Origin: an uncultured Chloroflexota bacterium
GTDB lineage: Bacteria > Chloroflexota > Limnocylindria > Limnocylindrales > CSP1-4
NCBI GenBank assembly: GCA_903928275.1
Contig: CAIYQJ010000206.1
Coordinates: 1 to 33,831, forward strand
Direction: 5' to 3'
Length of the DNA: 33,831 bases
Below the pieces are notes generated by a model. That model made no database searches, was not told the origin of the DNA, and saw only the letters and a program-made list of their open reading frames with translations. Position numbers and translations under genes: made by a program. Within the stretch, counting starts at the first letter, position 1. Each line of letters opens with the position of its first letter. Of this stretch, positions 1 to 7,453 are shown one piece after another.

Positions 1-553
1 AGACGAACGTGTTGCCACACATCAGCGCGAGCGGGTCGATCCACATCGGGACCATCACCGGGAAGGTGAACGGCGTGATCCCGGCTGCGACGCCGAGCGG
101 CTGGCGGAGCGTGCGGGCGTCGACGCGGGTCGACACGTTCGGCGTGTTCATGCCGGCGAGCTGGGACGGCAGGCCGCAGGCGAACTCGACCGTCTCAAGG
201 CCGCGCATGACCTCCGCGAGAGCATCCGGGAACGTCTTGCCGTGGTCGCGGGTGATCAGCCGGGCCATCTCCTCGCGGTGCCGGTAGACCAGCTCACGGT
301 AGGCGAAGAAGATCCCGCTGCGGGCGATGAGCGGGGTGTCGCGCCAGGCCGGGAAGGCGGCCTTCGCGGCTGCGACGGCACGCCCCACCTCCGCCGCACC
401 GCCCCGGGGAACACGGGCGATGACCGATCCGGTGGCGGGGTTGTAGACGGGACCGGTCTCCTCGGGCAGCACCTCGACGGCCGCGCCGTCGATCCAATGG
501 GAGAAGATCGGCGGGGTCGCCGACGCGGTCGCGCTCGTGATCTGCGTCGCCAT
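1..553 (-). CDS. mmsA: Methylmalonate-semialdehyde dehydrogenase (CoA-acylating), N-terminal part, cut by window edge
   Basis: About 184 residues of an aldehyde dehydrogenase are present; the gene runs off the left edge. The family oxidises methylmalonate or malonate semialdehyde to propionyl- or acetyl-CoA with NAD+ and CoA, in valine or myo-inositol breakdown (mmsA/iolA). The sequence shows the early ALDH pattern: a HWIDG segment, an IYNPATG-like segment (VYNPATGSVIARVP), and near the edge the family-specific stretch GVAAGITPFTFPVMVPMW followed by ALMCGNTFV. The phrase PFxFPxMVPMW is typical of MMSDH rather than of general ALDHs. The catalytic Cys lies outside the window. An AGGAGG motif sits 6 nt before the ATG. 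It follows the transaldolase-like gene at 43 nt on the same strand and is probably co-transcribed with it. The symbol is tentative because iolA is the same enzyme in inositol operons. Confidence 0.9.
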   Translation of the reverse strand, partial: MATQITSATASATPPIFSHWIDGAAVEVLPEETGPVYNPATGSVIARVPRGGAAEVGRAVAAAKAAFPAWRDTPLIARSGIFFAYRELVYRHREEMARLITRDHGKTFPDALAEVMRGLETVEFACGLPSQLAGMNTPNVSTRVDARTLRQPLGVAAGITPFTFPVMVPMWIDPLALMCGNTFV

Positions 554-596
554 GGTGGTTCCTCCTGGGGCCGGATCGGTGATCGTCGGGTCGTGG

Positions 597-1691
597 TTAG
601 GCGGGTCGCACGTCGGGGTTCGGCAGGACGATGTCCCGGACGACGCCCTCCACGTCGTGGAACGCCTTGATGAAGCCGCGCAGCGTGCGTGCCGTGGCGC
701 CGAACGCATCGAACTCGGCGGGCATCATGCCGTCGGGCTCGTACGCGCGGCGGAAGTCGGGGATGGCCTGGAGCTCTGCGACGATCGCCGGAGCGACCGG
801 GATGGCCATGCGCGCGGTGGGCTCCAGCCCGCTCGCGTTGAACCGGAGCTGCCAGGCGTGGGGGATCGTCATGCTGACCTCGCCGCCCACGAGCTCGGTC
901 CAGTGGAGATGGTGCCGGAAGGCGGCGGCGAGCAACCGGCTCCGTAAGCCGCGCTCGCGGAAGATCCCGTAGGCGCGCTTGAACGTGGCGATGCCGGCCC
1001 AGTCCAGGGTGCCCGGCGTCACCGACAGCAGGTCGCGCTCGGCGACGACCTTCAGCCAGTCGTCGAGGCGACCGATCATGAGCGCGACGGTCGGGGCGAG
1101 ACGGCCGGCCTCGCCACCCGCCGCCGCGAGTCGGACGAGGCCGCGCTCGATCGCCTCGGCGGCCGCGACGGCCTGCGGGACGCTGAAGCAGACGGTGGCG
1201 TTGACGTTGACGCCGAGCGCCGTGGCTTCCTCCATCGCGAGGACGCCGGCCGCGGTGACCGGGAACTTCACCTGGATGTTCGGCGCCAGGCGGGACAGCC
1301 CCACCCCCTGCGCCACCATCCGCTCGGCGTTCGGGTAGTTCGCCGGGTCCACCTGGAGCGATTGCCAGCCCTTGCGCCCGCCGCTCGCCGCGTGGATGCC
1401 CGCGAGGAGCTCGGCGCCACGGACGCCCATCTCTCCGACCACGGCCCACGCGATATCGACCTCGGTCCAGGTGGGGTTCGCCGCGGCCAGCTCGCGGACG
1501 CGCGGCACCCAGTACGCCCGGTCGCTCGTGATGACCTCGAGCACGATCGGGGGGTTCGACGTGGCGCCCACGGCGCCCCGCTCGATCGCGTACGCGAGCT
1601 CCGACACCGAGCAGGAATCGTTCCAGCAGTCGGTCGGGCCCAGCAGGGCGGTCCGCGTCAGCGGGCTGTCGATCAGCGTGGTCGGAGTCAT
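597..1691 (-). CDS. Transaldolase-family protein (paralogue 1)
   Basis: This 364-residue protein has both transaldolase signatures: VGATSNPPIV at about residues 41-50 and IQVKFPVT, where Lys142 is the expected Schiff-base lysine. Transaldolases move a dihydroxyacetone unit between sugar phosphates in the cytoplasm. The protein is longer than small fructose-6-phosphate-aldolase-type enzymes (about 220 residues) and differs clearly from classic TalB, so the true substrate is open. The ATG at 1691 was chosen because a GAGGT motif lies 8 nt upstream and because the resulting length equals that of the paralogue at 13879-14973, which it matches along its whole length. The longer open frame upstream is low-quality and crosses the AT-rich promoter region. 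It heads a minus-strand unit with the MMSDH gene and diverges from the DUF1097 gene. Confidence 0.85.
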   Translation of the reverse strand: MTPTTLIDSPLTRTALLGPTDCWNDSCSVSELAYAIERGAVGATSNPPIVLEVITSDRAYWVPRVRELAAANPTWTEVDIAWAVVGEMGVRGAELLAGIHAASGGRKGWQSLQVDPANYPNAERMVAQGVGLSRLAPNIQVKFPVTAAGVLAMEEATALGVNVNATVCFSVPQAVAAAEAIERGLVRLAAAGGEAGRLAPTVALMIGRLDDWLKVVAERDLLSVTPGTLDWAGIATFKRAYGIFRERGLRSRLLAAAFRHHLHWTELVGGEVSMTIPHAWQLRFNASGLEPTARMAIPVAPAIVAELQAIPDFRRAYEPDGMMPAEFDAFGATARTLRGFIKAFHDVEGVVRDIVLPNPDVRPA

Positions 1692-1750
1692 CGGGGCGGA
1701 CCTCAGGTGGGAGGCGCGGCGACGCCCGCGCCGGCTGCCACGTCGGCGAC

Positions 1751-1773
1751 TATCTAGATAATCGATAATCGAT
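1751..1773. promoter_or_regulatory. AT-rich island in divergent promoter region
   Basis: This 23-bp AT-rich stretch lies in otherwise about 70% GC DNA, between the minus-strand transaldolase gene and the plus-strand DUF1097 gene. It starts with the 10-bp palindrome TATCTAGATA and continues with a doubled ATAATCG. Its position about 60 nt upstream of the transaldolase ATG and about 130 nt upstream of the DUF1097 start suits a promoter core for one or both directions. No convincing -35/-10 pair could be fixed, so the exact promoter is not called. Confidence 0.45.
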
Positions 1774-1791
1774 GAAAGTGCCGAACGGCCC

Positions 1792-1803
1792 TTGTCCGGA
1801 CAA
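1792..1803. promoter_or_regulatory. Candidate FCD/GntR operator, perfect 12-bp palindrome
   Basis: TTGTCCGGACAA is a perfect palindrome. Its half-sites TTGT and ACAA match the TNGT...ACNA pattern known for FadR/FCD-type GntR regulators, although the spacer here is 4 bp rather than the usual 3. It is the only full copy noticed in the window. It lies in the 210-bp divergent region, just beside the AT-rich island. The FCD regulator encoded at 4416-5201 is the obvious candidate to bind it and control both directions; that link is inference. Confidence 0.45.
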
Positions 1804-1901
1804 CGCCGGGACTCGACCTTGACCCCGGCGCCTCGCGGGCGGGAGAGGGGCCGGCGTGTCGACCAGGTCGGTCGTGCGCACACGGGGGAATGAGGTGTTC
1901 C

Positions 1902-2513
1902 GTGGCGGAAACAAAGAACACGATCCCGCTGTGGCTGGCGGTGGCGATCACGGTCTGCGTCAGCCTGCCGTTCAGCATCTGGCTCGGCCGGTACGCCCTG
2001 CCGATCTGGGCCGCGTTCATCGTGTGGGCCGAGTACTTCGCCCTGGGCGCCAAGCCCTCGGCGCTCAAGATCATGGTCCCGGCCTACTTCCTCGGCGTCG
2101 TGGCGGCCACCGTCATCATGACCGCGTACATGCTCCTCGCGCAGGCCCTCGGCAAGGGCGCCATCGTGACGATGGGCGACTGGTCCTTCACGTACAACGA
2201 CGCCGCCCTGTTCATCACGTGCTTCGTCGGGTTCTGTTTCTTCATCTACGCGATGAAGTGGTTCCCCGTCACGCAGACCGGGACGCTCCCGTTCTTCAAC
2301 GGCATCTCGATGATGCTCGCCGTCTTCTTCACCGGAGCGTTCATCAAGGCCGCGCCCGAAGGCATCGACGCGAACCTGCTGCCGCTCGTCGCCGGCGTCG
2401 GCGCGATGCTGGCCGGGCTCCTCGGCGCGTTCCTGGGCTGGTTCAATGTCGTGATCCTCTTCCCGCGCCCGGTCAAGGGAGCCGCGGAGGTGCGCTCGAC
2501 GGCCGTCGCCTGA
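1902..2513 (+). CDS. DUF1097-family integral membrane protein
   Basis: This is a 203-residue, strongly hydrophobic protein with about six predicted membrane spans, beginning with the segment IPLWLAVAITVCVSLPFSIW and ending with a short cytoplasmic-like tail (ILFPRPVKGAAEVRSTAVA). The pattern and length fit DUF1097, a small inner-membrane family of unknown function; some related proteins are suspected transport or channel components. The GTG at 1902 was preferred over the ATG at 1890 because GAGGT lies 5 nt before the GTG, whereas the ATG has a G-run only 1-2 nt away. It is the first gene of the plus-strand cassette and is followed after 80 nt by the PEP-utiliser gene. It may move the cassette's substrate across the membrane, but nothing in the sequence proves this. 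Confidence 0.75.
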   Translation: MAETKNTIPLWLAVAITVCVSLPFSIWLGRYALPIWAAFIVWAEYFALGAKPSALKIMVPAYFLGVVAATVIMTAYMLLAQALGKGAIVTMGDWSFTYNDAALFITCFVGFCFFIYAMKWFPVTQTGTLPFFNGISMMLAVFFTGAFIKAAPEGIDANLLPLVAGVGAMLAGLLGAFLGWFNVVILFPRPVKGAAEVRSTAVA

Positions 2514-2593
2514 ACGGCGGCCGGCCCGACGTCATCCGCCGGCGCGCGCGGCGGGACATATCGAGACCGGGGCCGACCCGGAGGAGTGACTAC

Positions 2594-4351
2594 GTGGCAC
2601 TTGCGTTGAACGAAGAGATCCTCGGCCAGTTCCTGGGAGACGAGTCGTTTCCCGTCGAGTGGTCGTCCGAGACCGAGAAGCAGCTCTTCTGGGTCTACGA
2701 CGACCTCCACTGCCCCAAGCCGCTGAGCCCGATGTACGAGGATATCGGCGGCTGGTGGCTCTCCTGCGACCACATGTTCCGGCGCTTCGGCACGCCGTTC
2801 GCGACGGACTGGATCTACAAGAACGTCAATGGCTACCTGTACACGGCCGCGATCCCGGCCATGGCCGGCCTGGAGGTCGTGACCCAGGAGTACGACCTCG
2901 CGACCCGGCCGATCGTCCCGCAGGACGACGCGTACGTCGGGAAGATCGGCGCGTACCTGGGCACCGTCCTGCCCGTCTACGGCCTCAGGTTCACGGACTG
3001 GTGGCGGACCCGCTTCGTCCCCGAGATGCAGCGGAACTTCGACTACATCGAGGGGATGCTGGACCAGCGGGACCAGCTCTCCCTGGCCGAGGTGGCCGTC
3101 CTCCTCGAGGACGCCATCGACATGCACGACCGCCACTGGAAGATCCACTGGATGCTGAACTTCGCGCAGCTCAGCGCGACGCTGAACCTCCGGGCGGTCA
3201 TGGAGAAGACCCACGGCAAGGTGGACGAGGTCCTCCTGGGCCGGCTCCAGAGCTCGGCGGACGACCGGAACTGGGACAAGATCCGCGCCCTGTGGGAGAT
3301 GAAGGAAGAGGTGAAGGCCGACCCGGTCCTCGCCGCCGCCTTCGCCGCCCCGGCCGCGACCGAGATCCTGCCGGCGCTCCAGGCCAGCGAGCGCGGCCGC
3401 CACTTCATCGACGAGCGGATCGTGCCCTACCAGATGGAGTTCGGCTGGCACGCCGTCTGGAGCCACGAGTTCATCTTCCCGAGCTTCCGGGAAGACATGA
3501 TCCCGGTCGTCCAGCTCGTCCGCGACCAGTACGCGTCGGACTACGACTACCCCGCGAAGATCGCGGCGCTGCGTGCGGACATCGACGCCGCCGCGGCCGA
3601 GATCCTCGAGGGACTCTCCGGCGAGGCGCTCGAGGAGATGCGCGCCGCCAACGAGATCAACCTCAAGATGGCACCGCTCACCCCGGACCACCACTTCTAC
3701 ATCGACCAGGGCGCCAACGCCCACGTCCGCCTCGTCCTGATCGCCGTCGGCGAGAAGCTCGTGGAGAGGGGTGTCCTCGACGCCCCGGACGACGTCATCC
3801 TGTTCCGGTACAACGAGCTCCGGGAGTTCATCGGCGACCCGAAGTCCGAGGCGAACCCGGCCGGCATGGACGGGCGCGCGATCGTCGCGGCCGCCCGGGC
3901 CAGGCGCGCGGCAGCGGAGCTGATCCATCCGCGCGACTGGGTCGGCTCCGTCACCGCGAGCCAGCTCGCATTCCCGTACCTCAACCTGTGGGGCTTCCCC
4001 GACAAGTTCACGCGCTCGCAGCTGAAGGTCCACGGCCAGGTCAGCGGCATCGCCGGGTCGCCGGGCGTCGTCGAGGGCGTGGCGCGCGTCGTCATGTCCG
4101 AGGCCGAGTTCGACAGCCTCATGGAAGGCGAGATCCTCGTCTGCCAGATGACCAACCCGGCCTGGCAGGTCCTCTACGGCAAGATCAGTGCGGTCGTGAC
4201 CGATGCGGGCGGGACCGTCTCCCATCCCGCCGTGCTCGCCCGCGAGTACGGCATCCCGGCGGTCGTCGGCACGTCCGTCGGCACGTCGACCATCAAGACC
4301 GGCGACCGCCTCCGCGTGGACGGCACCACCGGTCTCGTCGAGATCCTGTAG
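2594..4351 (+). CDS. Stand-alone PEP-utiliser (phosphohistidine swivel) protein without ATP-grasp domain
   Basis: This is a 585-residue protein. The last 100 residues form the PEP-utilisers swivelling domain (PF00391): TDAGGTVSHPAVLARE followed by YGIPAVVGT, with His544 as the expected phospho-accepting residue. The front part (about 1-440) is a helical region resembling the middle of PEP-synthase-like and rifampin-phosphotransferase-like enzymes, rich in Trp, His and Tyr. The N-terminal ATP-binding PPDK_N domain is absent. In size and layout it recalls the phosphohistidine subunit of phenylphosphate synthase, which works with a separate ATP-grasp subunit; no such partner is encoded in the window. 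The GTG start at 2594 has GGAGGAG 7 nt upstream. A strong hairpin follows the stop codon. Transfer of a phosphoryl group to an organic substrate is likely from the family; the substrate is unknown. Confidence 0.8.
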   Translation: MALALNEEILGQFLGDESFPVEWSSETEKQLFWVYDDLHCPKPLSPMYEDIGGWWLSCDHMFRRFGTPFATDWIYKNVNGYLYTAAIPAMAGLEVVTQEYDLATRPIVPQDDAYVGKIGAYLGTVLPVYGLRFTDWWRTRFVPEMQRNFDYIEGMLDQRDQLSLAEVAVLLEDAIDMHDRHWKIHWMLNFAQLSATLNLRAVMEKTHGKVDEVLLGRLQSSADDRNWDKIRALWEMKEEVKADPVLAAAFAAPAATEILPALQASERGRHFIDERIVPYQMEFGWHAVWSHEFIFPSFREDMIPVVQLVRDQYASDYDYPAKIAALRADIDAAAAEILEGLSGEALEEMRAANEINLKMAPLTPDHHFYIDQGANAHVRLVLIAVGEKLVERGVLDAPDDVILFRYNELREFIGDPKSEANPAGMDGRAIVAAARARRAAAELIHPRDWVGSVTASQLAFPYLNLWGFPDKFTRSQLKVHGQVSGIAGSPGVVEGVARVVMSEAEFDSLMEGEILVCQMTNPAWQVLYGKISAVVTDAGGTVSHPAVLAREYGIPAVVGTSVGTSTIKTGDRLRVDGTTGLVEIL

Positions 4352-4356
4352 GCCAG

Positions 4357-4388
4357 GAGCCGGCGGCCGCTCCGGCGGCCGCCGGCTC
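4357..4388 (+). terminator. Strong intercistronic hairpin after PEP-utiliser gene
   Basis: This is a perfect 13-bp inverted repeat (GAGCCGGCGGCCG and its complement) around a 6-nt loop CTCCGG, starting 6 nt after the stop codon. There is no clear T-run behind it, only GCAGTCTTCGG. It could end transcription of the first two genes, or act as a partial terminator or RNA stabiliser that sets their level apart from the regulator gene downstream. Confidence 0.6.
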
Positions 4389-4415
4389 GCAGTCTTCGGA
4401 GACACCCGACACACC

Positions 4416-5201
4416 ATGACCTCGATCACGCGCAGCGTCCTCAGCGACCAGGTGAAGGATCACCTCCTCCAGGCGATCCTCTCCGGTCTCTTCCCGCCGG
4501 GGTCCCGGATCGTCGAGACGCGGATCGCCCGCGAGCTCGGCGTCAGCCAGGCCCCGGTCCGGGAGGCGCTGCGCGACCTCGAGGCGATCGGTGTCGTGGA
4601 GATCACCGCGTTCCAGGGAGCCCGCGTCCGCCAGCCGGCCACCGCCGAGCTGGCCGAGGCCTACGGGATCCGGGCGGAGCTCGAGTCGCTCGGAGCGCGG
4701 CAGGCCGTGCCCAACCTCACCGATGTCGATGTCGAGGAGCTCCAGTCCTACATCGATGACATGCAGCGGGCGGCCTCCGCGGGTGACTGGATGGCGCAGG
4801 CGCACGTGGATGCCGCCTTCCACGCTCGCCTCATCGAGATCGCCGCGAACGCGACTCTCGAGCGGGTCTGGCGGTACCTCGAACCCACGTCACGCACCTA
4901 CATCACGGTCATCACCCACCGGATCGATCCCGCGGAGTCGGCGACCCTGCACCAGCCGATCCTCGACGCGTTGAGCCGGCGGGATGCGGACGCGGCGACC
5001 GACGCCGTGCGCCGCCATTTCGCGATCGCCGGAGAGATGTTCGCCGGCCTCTTCGACGGCGGACCCCGGATCGGAGACGGCGCCCGTGTCGGGCCCGCCG
5101 ACGGCGAGGACGCCCATCCGCACGAGCATCCGCGCCCTGCGCGCGGGCGCCTCGAGCGACCCGCGGGCGGGACGCGCCGCCGCAGTCAGGAGCACGCATG
5201 A
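4416..5201 (+). CDS. GntR-family transcriptional regulator, FCD subfamily
   Basis: This is a 261-residue DNA-binding regulator. Residues about 5-75 form the GntR winged helix (LSDQVKDHLLQAILSG, then ETRIARELGVSQAPVREALRDLE). Residues about 85-220 form the all-helical FCD ligand domain with the expected metal-site pattern: an Asp/His pair in VDAAFHARL and later His residues in LHQPILDAL and RRHF. FCD regulators usually sense organic acids or other pathway intermediates and repress a nearby operon. The last 45 or so residues (from about PRIGDGARV) are a polar Pro/Arg/Gly-rich tail outside the known domains. The stop overlaps the next start (ATGA), so it is translationally coupled to the HPr-kinase-like gene. 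The palindrome at 1792-1803 is a candidate binding site. Confidence 0.92.
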   Translation: MTSITRSVLSDQVKDHLLQAILSGLFPPGSRIVETRIARELGVSQAPVREALRDLEAIGVVEITAFQGARVRQPATAELAEAYGIRAELESLGARQAVPNLTDVDVEELQSYIDDMQRAASAGDWMAQAHVDAAFHARLIEIAANATLERVWRYLEPTSRTYITVITHRIDPAESATLHQPILDALSRRDADAATDAVRRHFAIAGEMFAGLFDGGPRIGDGARVGPADGEDAHPHEHPRPARGRLERPAGGTRRRSQEHA

Positions 5202-6085
5202 ACGAGCAGCCGCAGCTGTCCGAGGAGTTCTCCGCTGGCGCGGCCCACCTCCGCGTGGACGTCCATGGGGGCGAGCCCCGCGACCACGTCCTCGACGACC
5301 TGAGCTTCCTCAACTACCGACTCGCCGACGTCCGCATCTCGCCCGAGGTCACGCTGGCGGACCCGGACATCATCTGGAACCGGGACGGCGAGAAGGCGGT
5401 CACCTACGACGGCCGCACGGTGACGTTCACCGGCCCCTGGCCGGCCGGGCCGATCCAGAAGGTCATCGTCGCCGTGCTCGCATTGCGGATGGAGGCCGTG
5501 GGCCTGCACCCGTCCCACAGCGCGGCCGTGAACTACCGCGGGAAGACGTTCCTGTTCCTCGGCGGCGAATCCAACCACGGCAAGAGCATGGGCCTCATCG
5601 AGGCCGGGGTCCGCGGCGCGCTCCAGGTCGCGTCGGAGACCACGATCATCTCGGACGACGGCAGGGCGGTCGCGGGCTCCGCGGACACCTTCCTCGTGAA
5701 GCGCACCGAGGGCACGGAGCGGTCCGACAAGGCGGCCCCGAACAAGGGCGTGGAGAAGTTCTGGGGCGAGATGCCGACCTGGGGCCGGTATGCCGGCACA
5801 CCGAACATCGACCTCGTGATCGTCCCGGCGATCGACGGCAACTTCGACCCGGCGACGAACGAGCTCATCCCGTTCGAGCGCCAGTTCCAGATGCTCCACT
5901 CGCTCCAGAACTACTTCCTCACCAACGAGCTCCTCGCCCCGGGCTTCGTCATGCCGATGGTGGACGACGACACGCTCCGCGCGAAGCGTGCGATCTTCGT
6001 GGACCGCTTCTGCGAGCGGCCGTTCTACTTCATCCGCGCTGCGACCCCCCAGGTCCTCCTGGACGAGGTCGACAGGATCCTGTAG
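5198..6085 (+). CDS. HPr kinase/PEPCK-like P-loop ATPase
   Basis: This 295-residue protein has a Walker A loop, GESNHGKS at residues 123-130. It is preceded by LHPSHSAAVNYRGKTFLFLGG and followed by TTIISDDG (about 148-155). The order 'H-S-A-x-V ... G-x(4)-G-K-S ... SDD' matches the catalytic core of HPr kinase/phosphorylase and its many uncharacterised relatives. The N-terminal HPrK domain and a clear HPr partner are not present, so it is unlikely to be the classical carbon-catabolite kinase. The ATG overlaps the stop of the FCD regulator by 4 bp, and an AGGAG motif lies just upstream. The gene is followed after 20 nt by the Mo-hydroxylase genes. It might phosphorylate a small molecule, or supply phosphate to the PEP-utiliser protein two genes upstream; both ideas are inference. 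Confidence 0.7.
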   Translation: MNEQPQLSEEFSAGAAHLRVDVHGGEPRDHVLDDLSFLNYRLADVRISPEVTLADPDIIWNRDGEKAVTYDGRTVTFTGPWPAGPIQKVIVAVLALRMEAVGLHPSHSAAVNYRGKTFLFLGGESNHGKSMGLIEAGVRGALQVASETTIISDDGRAVAGSADTFLVKRTEGTERSDKAAPNKGVEKFWGEMPTWGRYAGTPNIDLVIVPAIDGNFDPATNELIPFERQFQMLHSLQNYFLTNELLAPGFVMPMVDDDTLRAKRAIFVDRFCERPFYFIRAATPQVLLDEVDRIL

Positions 6086-6105
6086 AGACAGGAGGCGCCG
6101 GAGCC

Positions 6106-6972
6106 ATGCACACGTTCGCCTACGTCCGGCCGACGACGGTCGCCGAGGCCGTCGCCATCCTCGACGCCGGTGGTCGCGACGCGCGCGTCCTTGCCGGCGG
6201 CACGGACCTCGTGATCCGGCTGCGCGACGGCTCGGCGACGCCGACGACCGTCATCGACCTCAAGCGGATCGCCGACCTGCGGCCGGGCGTCCGCGAGGAG
6301 GGCGGCCGGCTCACGATCTCCGCCACGACGGTCATGACCGACGTGGCGGCCGATCCGCTCGTGCGACGCCACTTCCCGGCGCTCGCCGAGGCGGCGGCGG
6401 TCGTCGGCTCGGTCCAGATCCGGAACCGGGCCACGCTCGGCGGCAACGTCTGCAACGCGTCGCCGGCCGCCGACACCGCCACGCCGCTGCTCGTCTTCGA
6501 CGCCACGGTCGTCGCCGAAGGGCCGGGCGGGACGCGGCGCATCGCGATCGACGACTTCTTCGTGCGCTCGGGCGTGACAACCCTTCAACGAGGCGAGCTC
6601 GTCACGGCGATCGAGCTGCCGATCCCGGCCGTTGCGACCGGCTCCGCGCACGTGCGGCGAACGCGCCGACGCGGCCACGACCTCGCGTCGGTGACCCTGT
6701 CCGTCCGCGTGGACGCCTTGGGCGTGACCCGTTTCGCCTACGGCAGCGTGGGCCCGCGCCCCGTGCTCGCCGTGGACGACACCGGCGTGCTCGCGGACCC
6801 GGCCGTTCCGGCCGAGGCGAGGTCCGCGATCCTCGAACGGATGTTCGCGGACGCCAGCCCGTCCCCGCGCTCGATGCGGGCGAGCCCCGCGTACCGCCTG
6901 GCCATGCTCCGCGTCCTCGGCGCCCGGGCGCTCCGCAGCGCGATCGAGCAGCTGGCGGCAGGGAGCGACTGA
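6106..6972 (+). CDS. Mo-hydroxylase FAD-binding subunit (CoxM/XdhB-like)
   Basis: This 288-residue protein is the FAD subunit of a xanthine-dehydrogenase-family enzyme, passing electrons from the Fe-S subunit to an acceptor. The N-terminal FAD loop VLAGGTDLVIRLRDG (about residues 28-42) and the second flavin motif ATLGGNVCNASPAADTATPLL-like stretch (about 110-130) are both intact. The C-terminal CO-dehydrogenase flavoprotein domain follows. The ATG has a GGAGG motif about 10 nt upstream. The stop is 1 nt from the next start. The three subunits are in the order FAD, Fe-S, Mo, as in many bacterial oxidase/dehydrogenase operons. Confidence 0.93.
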   Translation: MHTFAYVRPTTVAEAVAILDAGGRDARVLAGGTDLVIRLRDGSATPTTVIDLKRIADLRPGVREEGGRLTISATTVMTDVAADPLVRRHFPALAEAAAVVGSVQIRNRATLGGNVCNASPAADTATPLLVFDATVVAEGPGGTRRIAIDDFFVRSGVTTLQRGELVTAIELPIPAVATGSAHVRRTRRRGHDLASVTLSVRVDALGVTRFAYGSVGPRPVLAVDDTGVLADPAVPAEARSAILERMFADASPSPRSMRASPAYRLAMLRVLGARALRSAIEQLAAGSD

Positions 6973-6973
6973 C

Positions 6974-7453
6974 ATGGCCGAGACCCATCGCATCGAGGTC
7001 ACCGTCAACGGGCTTCCGCGGATGCTCGAGGTGCCCCCGCACCACACGCTCCTCGACGTCCTGCGCGACGACCTTCGGCTCACGGGCGCCAAGGAGTGCT
7101 GCCTCGTCGGCGAGTGCGGTGCCTGCACGGTGATCGTGGACGGGCGCACGGTGGACTCCTGCCTCGTCCTCGCGGTCGAGGCCGACGGTTGCGAGATCAC
7201 GACGGTCGAGGGGCTCGCCCAGGACGGGAGCCTGGACCCGCTCCAGCGCGCGTTCCTCGACGAGGGCGCCGCGCAGTGCGGGTTCTGCATCCCCGGCCAG
7301 CTGATGGCCGCCCATGCGCTGCTGGCCGGGAACCCGCACCCGACCGTGGCGGAGATCCAGGAGGGCCTCGCGGGCAACCTGTGTCGCTGCGGGAGCTACC
7401 TCCAGATCACCGACGCGGTCCTCGCGACCGCCGCCGAGGGGACCCGGCGATGA
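6974..7453 (+). CDS. Mo-hydroxylase [2Fe-2S] subunit (CoxS/XdhC-like)
   Basis: This 159-residue protein carries both [2Fe-2S] clusters of the Mo-hydroxylase. The plant-ferredoxin-type cluster is bound by Cys43, Cys48, Cys51 and Cys63 (ECCLVGECGACTV ... DSC). The second, helical cluster is bound by Cys102, Cys105, Cys137 and Cys139 (QCGFCIPGQ ... LCRCGSY). Position 42 is an extra Cys where most relatives have Gly. The length is normal for the family. The stop codon overlaps the start of the Mo subunit by 4 bp (ATGA), so the two are translated together. Confidence 0.95.
   Translation: MAETHRIEVTVNGLPRMLEVPPHHTLLDVLRDDLRLTGAKECCLVGECGACTVIVDGRTVDSCLVLAVEADGCEITTVEGLAQDGSLDPLQRAFLDEGAAQCGFCIPGQLMAAHALLAGNPHPTVAEIQEGLAGNLCRCGSYLQITDAVLATAAEGTRR

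Noticed and set aside
1751..1773. Attachment site or insertion-sequence end at the AT-rich palindromes
   Set aside because: No integrase, transposase or matching second copy is present; a promoter/operator role fits the divergent position better.
2246..4429. Long minus-strand open frame (about 727 codons) opposite the PEP-utiliser gene
   Set aside because: It is a mirror of a high-GC coding frame: the plus-strand protein has a recognisable swivel domain, while the minus-strand translation has biased Val/Asp/Arg/Leu content and no family motif.
5198..6085. Classical HPr kinase/phosphorylase (hprK)
   Set aside because: The P-loop and SDD segment fit the fold, but the N-terminal HPrK domain is absent and no HPr or PTS gene is nearby, so only a family-level call is made.
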